A DNA stretch of 64,000 nucleotides from Tubiluchus corallicola (GCA_030141605.1 JAQGDQ010000198.1:109501-173500); one strand, 5' to 3'. Counted from the first letter of the stretch, positions 22,755 through 38,152 are shown. The notes: generated by a model not told the origin, from the sequence alone. Program-made: numbers and translations.

Positions 22755-25700
22755 CTATGATGAACATTTCAACAAGTTGCATTTACTAATAAGTTCAACC
22801 AAACTTTCTTCACAATTATATGCTGGCATGAGCTCTATCAGATGTATGCTGTCAACATAATAGTGATGTGTTATGTTGCACTTTTCAAACATGTTTAAGC
22901 AGTTCTTGAATGTATCTACAGACACAGACTCTGTGTACTCTGTTAGACCACTGTTGACATGCTCCATGGCACTGGTATACACATGTTGTATAAATTGATT
23001 TTCTGAAAATTTTAAATATCTGTGCATTAAGAAACCATTTTCACAAAAAGCAGAAAAATTAACATTCACTTAGACACGAATGAAGTCATTATTAAAGTTT
23101 AATCATTAATCATTGTTATGAAATTCTGTTTTCCAAAAATTAATTAATTTCAAATACAAAAAATGGCCCAGAAAATGTTTTGCATCAGTTACATAAACAT
23201 ATAGTACATGGTTGAAGAAATACATGTAAATAACTCGTCAAGTTACCAAACTGGACTCACCTTCCATACAAGAATCCAGCAATACATAAAGACTCTTGGC
23301 TGCCACATAATATGACTGAATGAGCGGTTGTAACAACATCCATAAAAACTCTAATTTCTCATTGTTCCCATCATTGTAATTTACCTGACAAAATCAAAAA
23401 TGAAAGCATATAATGTTGCAATGAACAGTGTTATTCACCTTTTAACAAATGTTTGGGCTATCAATAATATACTTGAACTGAATGGCACATTAAAAATAGA
23501 CCAAAATGTGTTTTATAGTCTTTCTCCAAAGCTTCACTTGCCTATAGGCAATGTTACAACATTCAGCCCTGGTTAATGAACCATTTCATTCCAGCATAGT
23601 ATCAGTTTCCCGGTGAACCACACACTACAGATGGTTCAAAGCTTTAATACGTACATAGGCAATTTCTTTCATTGCCGTTCTCGGGTTCACACAGCCACAA
23701 AGGCTAAATGAAGAAGGTTAATGATCATACCGAACACTTGATCCAAGGATTAAGACTTTTTGCACGTAAAAAGAGCTAATAAGCTTAGTTGCGACGCTTA
23801 TACACCTGAACACAGCATGTAAAGGACACTCAAAATGCCTCTAGGCAAACTTGTATTGTTACAAAAGAAGTTTTGATGTTGTTTAATTTATGCATTATTG
23901 CTTATTGCTTACAGTAATTTGTTCATCAGCAAAACTTGTATCATCATCGTCATTGTCGTCATCATAGTCATTATTCCATGACAGGGAAGCGGCTAGATTC
24001 CGCGCCCAAGCTTCTTCTTTTGTCGTATACATTCCTGAATTGTCAGGCTGAAAACAAAAAATGTAATAATTAAAACAAACTGAGGCAAATGATAACAAAA
24101 ATCTTTATGCTCACCTTCAATTGACAAAGCAAACAACAGTAATCGAATTATTATGTGTTGTAGTGATGGATCGATCAACATTTTTGGGCACCAAGCCGAT
24201 CAACTTTGCTTTTCACCGATACTGATGTAGTTATTACTGCTATAAAAATTATTTTTAACCTACACTGTCTTATCAGCTATTTTACATGTCAAAAAATATT
24301 ACCCATAATGAAATTTCATCACTTAACTGTAAACAGTTATTTGGCTTTCAGGACTTTATTAATTTTATTGAAGCCTCGCTAAGCTAAGTAAATTAATGAT
24401 TCTATGTTAGGGCAACAGTTTTCATCTCCATGGCCAAAGAAAATAGAGTAGGTCCACAAATCCATAAATTCAGCTAGAACACAGAAAGGTAACAGTCTTA
24501 AAATAATCAATGGATTTTCACGTGTTCTTCATGCTTGTTTGTTACTACTATAACAGGTTCTAGACAGATGACTACTGCCAAGTGGATCTACACCAATACA
24601 GCTACAATGGAACGACCAAGTAATGTGAAAGGATTTCAAATAATTAAAGAAAATGCAATTCAAACCCACAAAACCTGATTCATAAAAAAAATAATAAATG
24701 TTCATTCATCTTCACAGACTTCGCTGCAAACAAGCATGTGGTCTGAACACAAGGAAAATGAGCAAGACTGCTCAATGATGATTACGGTATGAAATGAATA
24801 GCGCAACAAAGCAGCTTGAATGATCAAAGCTCAGGAGTGGGACTGAAATGCTTAATCTGTAGAGTATATTTGGATGGTGCCCTTTGAGCGTGGGATCTCA
24901 ACGGGACGGCAACTGAACGAAATATGGTTGACGCATGCAAATACTTTTGCAGTAACAATGTGCTAAATATTTCAAGACTTTTACTGGAAGTTTGAAATAT
25001 TTTATTTTTACATTTTCTTACAAATTTAGCTAATTTTATGTACTGATCGGCTCAACAGTTTGCCGAACCGATCAATAATTTATATCCAAGCTGATCAGAT
25101 GTTGCTCACTGAACACCACTGTTCAGTTACCGATCACCAATCGGCTCGACCCATCTCTATAATATTGGCCTACAGAACTTATAAAGCATTGCCTTTGTCA
25201 CACAAAAAGCTGCAAAAAAGAATCATATATATTTGGTAGAGTTCCTTCTTAATACATACATGCCTTCTAACGAGGGGCGCTATATTGGCTGTATATTGAT
25301 TCCATTACCTACAACTCATCAAATTAAAGATGTTTCACATGTAGAAATTTTATTCTTACTTAATGACTCTTATGCTGAATGTGTGACTAATTCATTGAAT
25401 TACTTATCCGTTTCTTTATTTTTGGGTTTGTGTTCTATTTTGCAATTAATTGGCTTTTTAATTAACCAGTCTTGCAAAAAGTCATTAAAATTAAGAAAAT
25501 TTCCTAAGCAACTACCACGCAATTTGTAACATTAATGGTCATGTGCATACCTACTGAACCCTTCTAGTGATGCTTCTAGTGAAATTTCAATACTAACTGA
25601 TCTATAGTTACTTCTCGCTGTAAGAACACTATAACTAAAATGTACTTTTATTTCCAAAAATGTTAAAACCGATTAATTTAAAGCACAGTGCAAGTTAAAT

Positions 25701-28700
25701 ACCTGCTTTATAGTGAGTAATTCGGCAGAAACTAGTGCATCTACAGCATCGCTGATGGCAGACTGTAAAGTTGTACATGGCTGTAAAAACACATTATTAT
25801 TAGATGCGCTTAAAAAGAATTATATGACTATGATCATAAGTAAGCTTAATTTGATTTGTGTAAGAAAAACACTTAATAATTTTAATTGCCCTAGACAACA
25901 TATTAAATATTAGTACACAGAATTACATATTATTAAATGTACATTTATCTACTGTTTGAATTGGGAAAGGTCTCGTGTATGAACTAAAACAAATAAATTT
26001 ATTGCAGCTCTATATATTTGGGCTTAAAGTGTTTTCTGTCAAGATTCATAGAAACAAGATTTTTGCCTTTTCCCTCATATTTTAAGAAAACAAAAGTCAC
26101 ACTAAAGTCAAGCAAAAATCACAAAATCCTTACAGGAGCAAATATGAATTCATACTGCAACATGGAACATATATCACAAGCAGCTGAAACCAGTGCCTGA
26201 CGAGGAATTGAGATTTGTTCTTTGTCCTTATTTTGCATCCTGTATAGTGCCTTTATGGCGGTAACTGTAACACAAGCAGCATAAAACTGTCAAAATACTG
26301 TGGTTTATTACATGCATTCTTAAACACAAGATAAACACAGCACAATACCAGATAACCAGTGTAGGCATAAAGATAACTGCAGTGGAAATATAATAAATGT
26401 AAGAATCTGTCAATAATGAAAAATCACATAACATTATTTATAGTAAATTTTATTGTAAATAATAACGTTTCAAGAACACACTTCTTCACATCTCTGTAAT
26501 ATAATTTTACATAGAGCAGAGGAGAGGATTAAAGATTATATAATGAAGGCAAGAACATGCGTGTTCTCGAAACACCATCATTTACACAAAATTACAAATC
26601 ATTTACAAATCTTGTAAACTTACGAATAAATACATACTTGAATTCACTCACCTACGATACTTTCATTAACAAATACAGCAGAAGCTGTGCTACTGTAATA
26701 AGTGAGATGAAACACATCAGGCAAAGATGTTTTCGGAATAAGAAAGCAGCTATCTGCATATGACTTGCCTTCAGGTTGAGGATCTACTAATACCTAAAAT
26801 AAAAACATAGTGTACAATACAGCAATATTAAAACTAAAATGTTGATCTTTAAACGTGGTGCATTTATTGCAGACAATGCAGAAAGAACTTTGGTTTAAAT
26901 TTCAGCAAAGAAAACACGATTTTTTTGTGCTTTCTAAGTAACTTTATCATGAAACAATTCAATACCCTGGCTATAACTCATTTTTGCAAAAGCCTCCATC
27001 CTCTATTCCACAATAACAGTTACAAGTTTAACATCTTCACATAGAATACTGGTCACAGATGAAACCCAAAGCTGATTTTATAGATAATTAAAAAATATGA
27101 TTTTGAAAAATATTTAAAAATTGTTGCAAGCATTAAGATTTTGAATCAAACACAGAATCTTCGAAAGTTGCTAAAGAAACAGCAAAGTAACAGCTGCAGT
27201 ACCATATTATTGTCAATGCAATGCATATATTTGAAAAAAAAGTTTAAAAGCTAAAGTATAGACAGGTTTTAATTTAAAAAAATATTTTACATTCAGCTTA
27301 ACTAAAGTCATTTTAAACAGCAATCTTACCAAACTGGCAACAAACTACAATATTCTTTAGCTTATGTAAGTTACTCACCTTATCATAGCACACATCTAGC
27401 GCATGTTGAATTACAGCACTACTATGACCGGAAAATCCAACGTCTCTCTCACGAAACAAAACCTCCTTTCTCAACCAGTTAAAACTGTTCACCAGTTCAG
27501 CCAATTCAACACCCTAAAATAAAGTTCCATACAATACAAGCTATGCAACTAAAACAGAATAGTGAAGTGGTGCAGCTAAACTTTCTGGCACCCAAGGCGG
27601 CACCCAAATTTACTGTCCTCTTCTCCAATGAACAACGTAGGTAGCAACATCTTTGTGACTTTAAATTTGTAAAATTTAGCACTATTGCATTCTAGTTGCA
27701 ATAATTTGTGGAGGTGAATTGACAAAAACAAAATAAAGCACTACTGTAAAAATTTGTTTGCGAAGAAGTCAATTCACCCTGCATGCTTCAAAAACTACGA
27801 TACACATACTCAAAAACTTCTTCAGAAAAATCACATGTGATTATAAATGTACTTTAAGACGTGTACTACACAAAATTGTGAAAACAAAGGAAAGAAAACT
27901 ACATAAAGATTACAAAGATATTAAATCACTAATTATCATCTTCCTTAATTTGTGTCAAACTTTCAACAGTAAGCACTATAGGCATTGTTTACATGGAAAA
28001 CTGAATTGTGTCAGGCATTTTGCCTTTTGTTAAGAAAAATATACAAACACGTTGAATAATGTTTAAATATTTATTAAACAGCTAATTCGCAAACATAAAC
28101 GGTTTGTGAAACAATGACTATGCAAACGTCACTAAGCCTACAACAATAAACGCATAAAGTACACAACAACATTTGCCTACTGCACACAGACACTATGTAA
28201 GTTTTGTAACATCTTTCTACTGTACTGACAAGATGAACTTATTCAGTGCACTTAATCAAAGCGCCCACTCAGAAAAGTGCTACCTGCGGAGTACTGCCCC
28301 CTCTGCCCCATTTAGCTATATGAAGTTAATACCAGATGAAAATCAAAATACAGAGCAGATCAAATGGCTTAGATAAAGAAGAATATACTCATTGCTACTG
28401 GTCACATTTAACAACTTTAACAGTTACTACTTTTTGCAGCTCAAAGTTTTTATGAATGCAATAAATATTGAAAAAAGTAATGACTAATATGTTAACAAAA
28501 AACAAATGAAAGACAGAACATGATGGGAACAAACCACAGTGATTGAAGTGCAATATAAACACACAACTGTCCACTCATAGCAAATAACATGCTAACAGAA
28601 CTTACCTTCCGATATTTGACTAAAAGAAGGAGTGCCAGCAAATTTGTGCTCATGATAGGTGTACCACTCACAGAAGCTATGAAAGCAAACAAATTCATAT

Positions 28701-31700
28701 GTTTATGTGCTAAATGATACGTGCTAAAACATGTCATACATCGTAGCAAAATTCACTTAAATCCTTTCTATATTATACTTTCTACACATCACATAACAAT
28801 GATTATTTACTAAAAAGTGCAAAAGCAAATTGGCAGGAAAGCAAGTCATACTTACTATGCAGAACATGAGTTGCAAGACATGCCACTAGGTGCCGCTGTT
28901 CTTCAATCACAACATCAGTACCATACAAGGATGACATGCTGTCTGTGGTAGGATTCTTTCTTAGCCCTCCATTACATGCTAAACGTAAAATGACTTTTAT
29001 TTACTTACGCATGAGATTTTTTACAAATCTCAATTGAAACGAAAACAGTGACCAACTTTAGCATACAGACAAATACATAATAGCCTTTTCGCAGTTCTTT
29101 ATTTAACAGAACTGCCTTACTTAAAACAGTGGAGGAAACTGTATTATTGTTACGTCCAGTAGTCACGTGAATAACAGAACCACAAGTCAGTATACTAATT
29201 TACTTTGTAATATGTAAACTTATATGATAAACATACTCAATTTTACTGTCTAAGTTTTACGAATTAAATTATGAGAATCACAGGTCAGTAAGTACTGTCA
29301 GACTATTCAACAAAACTACATTAATTCCAGCAGATTTTACGACAAGAAAAGAAAAAATTAAAAACTTGTGTGAAAAAATATATAGATAAGGTATCAATAC
29401 TTTTCCAAGTTGGCTGGCAACTAACAATATCATTAATTAGTAATGACTGTGATTGCCAGAATTTGTATTGTCATAATTGGTAAAATAAACTGCATTGGTT
29501 TATACAAAATTTTGGCAATCACTGTTATAATTAACTAAAAATACAGATACCCAATGATCTTCCATTGCGATAACCATTAGTAAGATCTGGTGAAATTGGC
29601 AAACTTTCTCTGAATGCTGGAATGATCTGTGTAGACTGCACAAACTCCTGGAAATGCAATAAAAATGTATATGCAGTTTTTTAAATGTTAAACTACAAAA
29701 TGACCCGCAACAGTTTCTTTTATTAATTTCCTCAAAAATGCAAAACAACAAAATTATTTCACATTTATCTGTTAAATATTTCTGCATGCAACATCACAAT
29801 CACACAGGAAACAAGAACAGGTGAAGCATAGAACTAGCAATGTTTAACACTTGCTAGCCATTGGAAAAGTTACCTGTAATGAAAATGGTTGGCAGAATGT
29901 GACACGAACATGACCATAATTGGTCCTTAACACCTGATATATAGCTCTCACTGCTCCCCAAAATGACTCAGGGACTTTCTTCTTACCCTGTAGTGGTAAA
30001 ATAAGCTAAATGTGATATATAAATATATATATACATCATTTATTTCGAATTATTATAATGCGTTTGTTAGTTTCATACATAAAGAAATAAACAAATACCA
30101 TGCAAGTTAAAAGAAAAGCAAATATATTATCTCACATTTACAATACAATAAAACTTTTACTAAGAAAATTGCTACAACCTGGAAACCTAGAAAAGGTTTC
30201 TGTTGTTCTGTCATCAACTGAAAGAATCTGCATGAAGTTTGAACATTTTAATTCTTATTCTTGTTGTTTAATGTTTTTTATTGTTTTAACCAGGTAAGAA
30301 CTAGAGTCTTGTACTATCTTTGGCTTGGCAGAATACACATTCATTCTAGTAATTTTAATTAAGTTACAAATTTCAAAATCATAGTCAATGCACTCACTCA
30401 TAATGTTTCAAGCCTTTTCACAATAGAATGCATGCAGAATTAAAAGAAAATCTAAGTAATAAACAGTGGCAGTGCTTAATAGCCACCCTTAGTCAGTCAA
30501 GCTGATTTACATGGCTTAGACTGTAATCACCTATGTAAGCAAACAGTCAATTATAATCAGTCATGTAAAAACTGTGCTACTAAAATTAGCTTCCACCTTC
30601 ACTTTTAGCTATAGCAGTATCAATATCCATGTAGGAGGAACTTAGGAAATACCTCAAATGGAAAAGCCATATTTACAAAATCTTGATTCAACAATCTTAA
30701 AGTATGTGAGATGTATATGATTTTTATAATACATATTACAATAAACCTTTACCATGTGTTCATTTACAAACTCCCCATCAAGCACCTTTTCATAACCAAT
30801 ACTAACTGGAACTAGGTATACATCAGACACAAGTCCTGAAATACATAGTAGTATCATAATATTATGGATAAAGCCTAAAATGCCACAATTAGTCTACAGG
30901 TTGATGGTCTACAGGAGAGCATGATACACTCAATAGTATAGTTGCTGTGTAACATGTCCAAATGTACAAAGACTCAAATGCCAGAAATCACTTATTTTAT
31001 TACCAAAACAGTTTCCATTAACCTTTGCCTTCCAGTGCACATTCATGCCAATGACAATACCGGAATATATGAAAACTATAGCCGAAACTACAGTAAACTG
31101 GGTTAATGGTAAACTGTCCAGATGATTAGAAAAACTGATACGACATTCTACTGGTGCTGATGCGAAAATGCACCACACAATGTTTCATATTTCACTTAAT
31201 ACAATTGACACTTGAAATTCAAAAAAAGATGTATTTAACAAATACTTAAACATTTAACTATAGAAAAAATAAACAGGCGGCAACTTCAAAGAAAAAATTA
31301 TGTGAACTATATAAAGGTACTTAGATTTTTTTGTATAAGCAATGGTTAATAGTCTAAGAATTTTTATCATTTCATGAATGGAAACAGTTGCAAATACAAA
31401 TCTTAATAACAATGTCTACCTTTGGTATAAGCATCAACCACAACAGAAAGTAAGCCAGCTTTGGGGAGTATTGCTTTTCCACTCCGAGATCGACCTCCTT
31501 CAATGAAAAATTCCAGATATTCACCTCGTTTTAACAACATCTCCATATACTACAGCAGAAATTTAGTGAAAATAAGGTAAAAGTAAAAATCAATGGTGTA
31601 TCAAAAATTTTGCCACTGCCATCTGCAATTAACGAAATTCAAGTTTACCTAGCACACTTTAATTTTCCTAATACATAATCATTCTTATTGGCATTGAAGG

Positions 31701-34700
31701 CAACTCACATTAACCTGAATTAAAATAGCCAAAAGATGTCAATAATCACCGTTTGCAATACAGCTCGATACATGACATCCTTTTTACCACATGTTTGGTC
31801 CAGTTTTCTCTTTATAAAGAATCCACCTAGACCCTTGAGAAGGTACCTAAAATAACAAGTTATTAATAAATGAAACATTAGTTGTAAAAAAACCTTTAAC
31901 GTAAAAATGAGCCTTCAAATGCAAAGTAAAAATAATAGTAAATGTTACTGAAATTTTGTTGATACTTAGCAACATTTATAATACCATTTCAATGCTAAAA
32001 TACAAAAATTGATAATTCAGTAACAATTACCATAATACGAGTAAGCAAGGTAAATAGAAAAGGAAGCAGTGCCTCTACAAAAGTTATTACGAAAACATAC
32101 TGTGTCGTTGTTTACACATATATGAGCCTAAAAGGGTTATTGTGAAATGACCCTTTTATGACCAACTAAGAAAAAGCATGATAAAACATTTACTCCTTTC
32201 TTTAAAAAATTAAATTGAACGTGCTAATGCTTCATAAGTGGACAACACAAAAATATCATTTTTCGCAAAGTTTTGCTCGAAGCATTGTGTTCCAGTGATG
32301 CGCGGATAGCGGATCGACGGTCACGCTGTTACAGAATCAGCAAAAATTTGCGGTTTTGCAGACTGCGAATAGTGAATGGTGTGCCAATATGTGGATTTTT
32401 AATGCCTAAATTTGTGGATTTTATGCGACATTGCAACACACAAAAGTCAAAGTAAAATTTTTAATCGTTTGCACAAAAAGTTTACCCAATTTCAGTACAT
32501 TTTTTGTTTTGTCACCATAATTATTATTTGCGGTGTGGTGTGATGGGGTATTATATGGTGGGGTGATGCATGTACATCGTGTGCTGAGAGTTGTTGTTGA
32601 GAGTTCACAAGCAAAATTCCTTTGTGGAGTCTGGCTAGCAATTTATTATTGATTAGTAATTATAACTCCATACTTCATACAAACAAAGTTTTTAACAATA
32701 TGGCACACATAGAAAGTCTTGCTTTTGCCTAAGTTTTTGAAGATTTGCAGATACGCAATGTTCAAATTTCACACAAATCCACAGATTTTGCGGACGCGGA
32801 TATGTACAGTTGGAGATTTTGTAGTTGCAGATAAACGAGAAGGTGATAACCATGCATCTCAGACTTCAAAAGACGATCCTAATCAACTCCAAAAGAGATT
32901 TACATACTTCAGTGCAAAATCTACTATACCCTAACCCCCTAAGTTACAAATTTTTACCTGAAAAATGGTATATTCAAGTTATCACCAGCAGCAACATGTG
33001 GTGCCCTAATGTCATAGAAAAACAGTATAAATGTCAGCAAAATGTAATCCAAGTGGCTCCTGTGTAGCGGTAAGAACACAAGTGGAATTTTACTCCGAGA
33101 TGCTCTTTGAACCATTTCCAGCTGCCCAGGATGAACTTGTATGCTACCTAACATGCGACCAAGAACATGCAGCAATACCCATCCAGTAATCCTAACAAAA
33201 AAGCTGCTTCAGAATAGAGAAATACAAACAGTACAATAGTAACTTGATGTAAAAGATAGGCACAAAAAACAACAGCAAGCTGGTATCAAAATTTAAAACA
33301 TTTCAAATAAAAAAATGTTTGTGAATTTTCCGTTTGTACACTCAAGCCAGACCAATAATTTGCTAACTAAAAAAACAAAAATATATATATAAGAGCCACA
33401 ATTTTCTGTTACCTAATAAGAGTTGTAGATATGGCTGCCTTCATTGTGCAAAACACTTTAATTGCTCTATTTCTTTGGATTTTCAAGCTATTTGAATGCT
33501 CAAGTTTTTCTTCTCTTTCTGAAATTATAAACACAAAATATTCTCACTGTCTATCACCTTTTCCAACATCTGTTGAAATTATCTGTGTCAGGCTGTTAAT
33601 TAAATGTTCTTCGGTACTGTCTCCAGCATGACATTACTACTGGAAGACAAAAAACAGCCAGTTGTGCTACATTTATTACGACAATAATCATACAAAAAAG
33701 AGTACAAAGCTCTATCAAGTGTCATCCTTCCACCTCCAGGCATTCCTAAAGTATGATTCTTCTTTGTTTTAATGAGAGAAAGTCAACAGCCAAATATTAC
33801 CTGATGCTGCGACATCCTGCCTTCATCATATTTTTCATAAATGCAGTATGGTAATGCTCATAATGCATGTTACTATTGTTTTTGCCGAATCATATTATCC
33901 TTACCATCCTGATCTTCTTCAGCTGCATATTCAATAGCTTCAAGAACAGACGGATTGTTCATCACTTCTGTGTGAACGTCTGAATATTTGTGATTACAGT
34001 TCCTCTGAGCACAGCATATAATGTAACCCATGCGCCTAGTCAACCAACCAGATGACCTAAAAAGTTGATAAAGTAAAAAATGATTACTACGTAGTTTGAA
34101 CAGATCATCAGTTAATATAAGTTATTTACAGTATTCTTGTGTACAATTCAGCTCTGCACAAGCTGAAATCCAGCATTCGATGATAGAACATATTTGTGGC
34201 TATGGGAGGGCCATAATCTGGCTCAGTATCAAGACTGATGATCTAAGTGAGACAATAAACTGACAAGCATTGTCTCAGCCATGTACAGATGTGAAGGTAT
34301 TCTCCCTCAGCAAGGTACACAACCTGTGTAAGTCTAACGGGTATCAGTGTTGCTTAGTTTCGGTCGTGAAGCACATATCGACACAACTCGGCTATTTACT
34401 CCACAAAGATTTTAATAAAATAACAAACTGTGTTAGTAAAAACCGGACTTATAGCTTCAGCATTAGGAAGTATAGCTGTTAATCTGTTCAGTATTACAAG
34501 AGTTGGCACAGTAATGTGGATCAAATAATATGCCGGCTAGCAAAATCGCTTTCAAATACAGAGAAAGTATTATACAGAAATACAAGAAAGTACACTAAAA
34601 GCAAGAAAACTTACTTTTTCACAGTATCAACATGAAAAATATTTTTCAGTACCATATTTGAAGTGAAAGACTGATCAAAAAAATTATTCTGAAATAAATA

Positions 34701-37700
34701 AAGTCTGATTAATAATGTTGCTAACATAATCACTGATGTAACGAATTTCGCCCTGCTTAACAGCTTCATACTAATTAAAATTACTAAGTAAAACCTTTAT
34801 AAAAGACTTAAAAATATAACTAACGACATGCTACAAAAACTTAAAGTAGTCAAAATGATTCAAAAGCGACGAATTCGTAATTTATGTAAATAGTGCATAA
34901 CTTACCCTAGATAATGCTAAGCAGGTGTTACAGCAACGACCTAGGAAAGGCCTATAGGTTCCACTTGTAACAAAAAAGGTGGGACTTGATTTAAATGGTG
35001 CCAAAAACTTTCCACGATACTGAAATTTAAAATAAAACAGTAGTGTGTCTTGCTAAATCCCAAATACACTATAGTACATGTATAGCACATATTCGCGCAC
35101 ACTGAATGTTCAGGTAACGAAGTTTACAGAAAAATAATAGGAAAATTAAAGATGTACACACGTGATCTTATTAACAGCTAATTAGCAATGATTTGTGACA
35201 GATCAGTGCTTGAAAGAAAGCTGTGTATGACTGAACAAAAAATGCCTCAAATCTACAACTTTGTACATCATGCAGACTGTATACAGTTTAACAGCACTAA
35301 CAAAAATTGTACATAATGATATGCACCTCAAAACTTGTGAGACACTATATACATTATCTAGTTTTCTCACCCCTTAATGTGGAACTAATTCTGAACTGCT
35401 CCATTATTCATCACTTTCACTTGGCAATGAAATATCAATAGTGCCACAGCAAGCAATGAAACAAGATCATCAGTGATTGGTTATTAAACAAACAGCTGTT
35501 CACTAACCTTCAACTGTCAATAACTTTGTAACCTTCATGTAATTGACTAAGCAACACCTCCATTGACTGTTAACGGTGTGTACTTAACGAGTGAGAGAAT
35601 AACTTCAATTATCACAAATAAACAAATGATTGCAAGCATAAAAAGCTATAAATTTGACCCATTCATTTGCAGAAACATGGTTTGGCAGCATACAAACAAA
35701 TCAGACCAATCTGCAGTTCAAACAGATGCTAACATTTTGTTTGTTTGCATACATTTAGCAGGTGCAAACTTGATCGATCTGGACCATTAATACCTAAATA
35801 AATCTTGAGAGTTGCAAGCCTGATGAAGACCCTGCATTATTACGATTATTGTGATTCAGCGTCATTGCAACCCTTTCACTACATTTTAATCATAATTATC
35901 TTCTGAGTAGCAAAAGCTCATACTCATGCTGCTGCAGAAGCAGCAAGATGACATTCCATAGAGATCAGTAGTACAACTATTACAGGTTGTCCGGAGTAAA
36001 TTAATACAGTTTCTCAATCTGCTCGATCATTTTTGAGAATTTAGCAAAATAGCAAAACTGAAAATCCTTTTTGCAAATGTTCACAAGAAAAACCACACCG
36101 AAAAACACTACAGTGAAACTAATAAGCTTTAAAATGTAATAAAATGTGATGTAGCTTTTGATATTTATTACCAAATAGAATTCTGTTCCAGTAATAAAAT
36201 ATATAAAACTTAAGCTATTAAAATATTTGAGAATAAGATAGTTGTTAGTAGCCGAAACTGACAAAACTGACAAATTTTGCTAAGTTATACATTGAAATGA
36301 GCAAAAAATATGTATAAGGCATTTGGAAGAACACATCAGCAACAAAAATAATGGTGTAAGAATGAAAAAAATAACAGTCTACTTACCCAGACATCGTTAG
36401 AGCAACCATAATGCTTGTCAAATCGAGATCTTGGTGGCTTAGCTGGCAGATTGTTAAACTTTCTCTTCCAAGCCAGAGATGGTTTTACTCTGTAGCCCGA
36501 CATAGCAGAAGACTGCTTTTCCCATTTTTCATACACTTTGTTCAAATTTTGCAACAAATCACCCACTAAAAAATTTAAATTAATGAACACTAGTGTGAAT
36601 ATACGCACCAAATTTTTTTTTTACATTCTGACACATGATACAAATCTGTATCACTAAAGTACTTTCAATACTGCATACGGCATTACTTAGACATTAGCAG
36701 TATTTATAAAAGCAAATGAGGCCTTTTCTATGTGCAAATGAAAACTGGTGGACTGCAAATGACTGAAAGAAGTTTTAAACACAGACAATAAGATTATTTC
36801 GTGACTGCTAAGAACTGACTGTATTAGAGAATAATCGATTGTTTAAAATTTTTTTGCAGACTGCAATAGGTTGCAAAAAATTGGAAGGCGAGAAACAATG
36901 ATTTTTATATAATTAACATCGAGTTGTTGTCATTATGGTATTAGTTATTGCAATAACTTCAAAATTTTCCTTTAATTTTTTGCATTTCTTCTTTATTCCT
37001 TGTAACACATAAATTACACAATTTGGCTGGTAACATTACTAATGGCAGAATTTCTTTGGCACTGCATTGTTCTTCATAGCCCATTCCATTAGCAGCCCTT
37101 CAGTTAAAATATTCATTTTACAGCATGTGGAATGTAAGTTAGAATGAAAAGGCCATGAATAGAATGATTAAATAATTTTGAGGCTACTCAGCATCTCTGT
37201 TTGCCAGTTCAGTCTGTCCTGGCCTCCTAGGCTTAGCAGTGCTATTATTATTGTGTCATTGTTTGTTGTTGATTTTAAAGGTAATTACCGCACCAACCCT
37301 AGTAAAGTTTAAATCTTTAACGCTTAAAAGTTATCAGACAATATATGCTGCCCTGAGCAAATAAATGCAGCGATGTATCTGGGAAAGTTGTAGACTCCGT
37401 ATTTCATTAACATAGGTGACAAGGGTAAGGTGTAAAATCACGTGACAGAGCTCTAATCACAAAACAAAAAAGAAAGGTGAAAAGAAAACCCATGTTGCAA
37501 GAAAACGAATAGAGCATGTAATGTTTTTTTTTGCTCCATTTTAATTTCACTATAGAAAAGTATAGCTGATTTCAACAAGACTATTCGTGACCCACTCGCC
37601 TTGTACAACCTTAGCCAAAAAAAGCTTAGTCAGAAAGACAAATGAAAACATATTTTTGTGAAATAAATACCGATGTGCTCTTACCAATTAGGTTGAAAAA

Positions 37701-37754
37701 TACAGTTACATGAATGAGGACATGATTTTTTCTCTCAGAAAAGACGTTCATCAT
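22755..37754 (-). CDS. GPAM: Glycerol-3-phosphate acyltransferase, mitochondrial GPAT1/2 type, 878 aa
   Basis: Catalyses acyl-CoA plus sn-glycerol-3-phosphate to lysophosphatidate, the first step of glycerolipid synthesis, at the mitochondrial outer membrane. Twenty-one coding exons in transcription order: 37754-37685, 36565-36387, 35019-34906, 34688-34615, 34056-33905, 33518-33413, 33191-32958, 31846-31750, 31549-31420, 30835-30753, 29987-29874, 29647-29551, 28978-28856, 28676-28606, 27513-27379, 26793-26652, 26264-26134, 25780-25703, 24047-23913, 23384-23261, 23002-22755. Phases agree and the sum is 2637 nt (878 aa; vertebrate GPAM about 828). Acyltransferase motifs: I HRSHLD (275-280), II GGFFIKRKLD (317-326), III FIEGGRSRSGK (357-367), IV LVPVSIGY (393-400). 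Upstream RPFLGRCC and GWLTRRMGY, and the whole C-terminal regulatory half, also align. An acidic run (DYDDDNDDDD) sits in exon 19. Exon 1 is the least certain part; initiation at a Met in exon 2 (MSGYRVK) is possible. Confidence 0.93.
24161..25159. mobile_element. Non-autonomous hAT-like element in a GPAM intron
   Basis: The 5' end TAGTGATGGATCGA and the 3' end, read in reverse as TAGAGATGGGTCGAG, form short TIRs of the hAT TAGAGATGG type. Internal GCCGATC/GATCGGC motifs flank both ends. It is 999 bp with no transposase frame. I see no clear 8-bp target duplication, so the copy is old or the ends are slightly misplaced. It lies between GPAM exons 18 and 19. Confidence 0.6.
32293..32811. mobile_element. 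hAT-like MITE candidate in a GPAM intron
   Basis: The start CAGTGATGCGCGGATAGCGG looks like a hAT terminus. Near the far end, GCGGACGCGGATATG gives a reverse-complement ATATCCGCG counterpart. TGTGGATTT recurs inside. Ends do not pair cleanly and no target duplication is visible. It lies between GPAM exons 7 and 8. Confidence 0.35.
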
Positions 37755-37978
37755 CCTTCTTATTTTGATTGCTTGGTAATTCCCATGAGCTAATTGTAAT
37801 TTATTATCTTGGTTACAGTAAACTTCAAATAGATTCAAGTCTAATCAATTTTCGCTTTACTATTCATTAACAAATAAGAAACTTGTTCAAGTTCAACCAC
37901 TTGAACTGCTAACAATTTTCCAAAGTTTCAATTTTCACAATCGATTGATAGCAGTCGGAGATGATGTAAGATTTACAT

Positions 37979-38152
37979 TTCACTTAGGCTTTTTCAATGT
38001 ATTTTCCTTTCACTTATGTTTTTCAACAGATTTTCATATCATTTATGTTTTTCAACAGATTTTCATTTCACTTACGTTTTTTCAATGTATTTTCATTTTA
38101 CCTATGTTTTTCAATAGATTATCATTTCACTTGTGTTTTTTTCAATAATTTG
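37979..38152 (+). repeat. Tandem array, about six units of 29-30 bp
   Basis: Units follow TTCACTTATGTTTTTCAAnn with GATTTTCAT-type endings, diverging by a few bases each. The array lies just upstream of the GPAM exon 1 candidate. It keeps two frames open, which is a repeat artefact and not coding. Confidence 0.8.
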
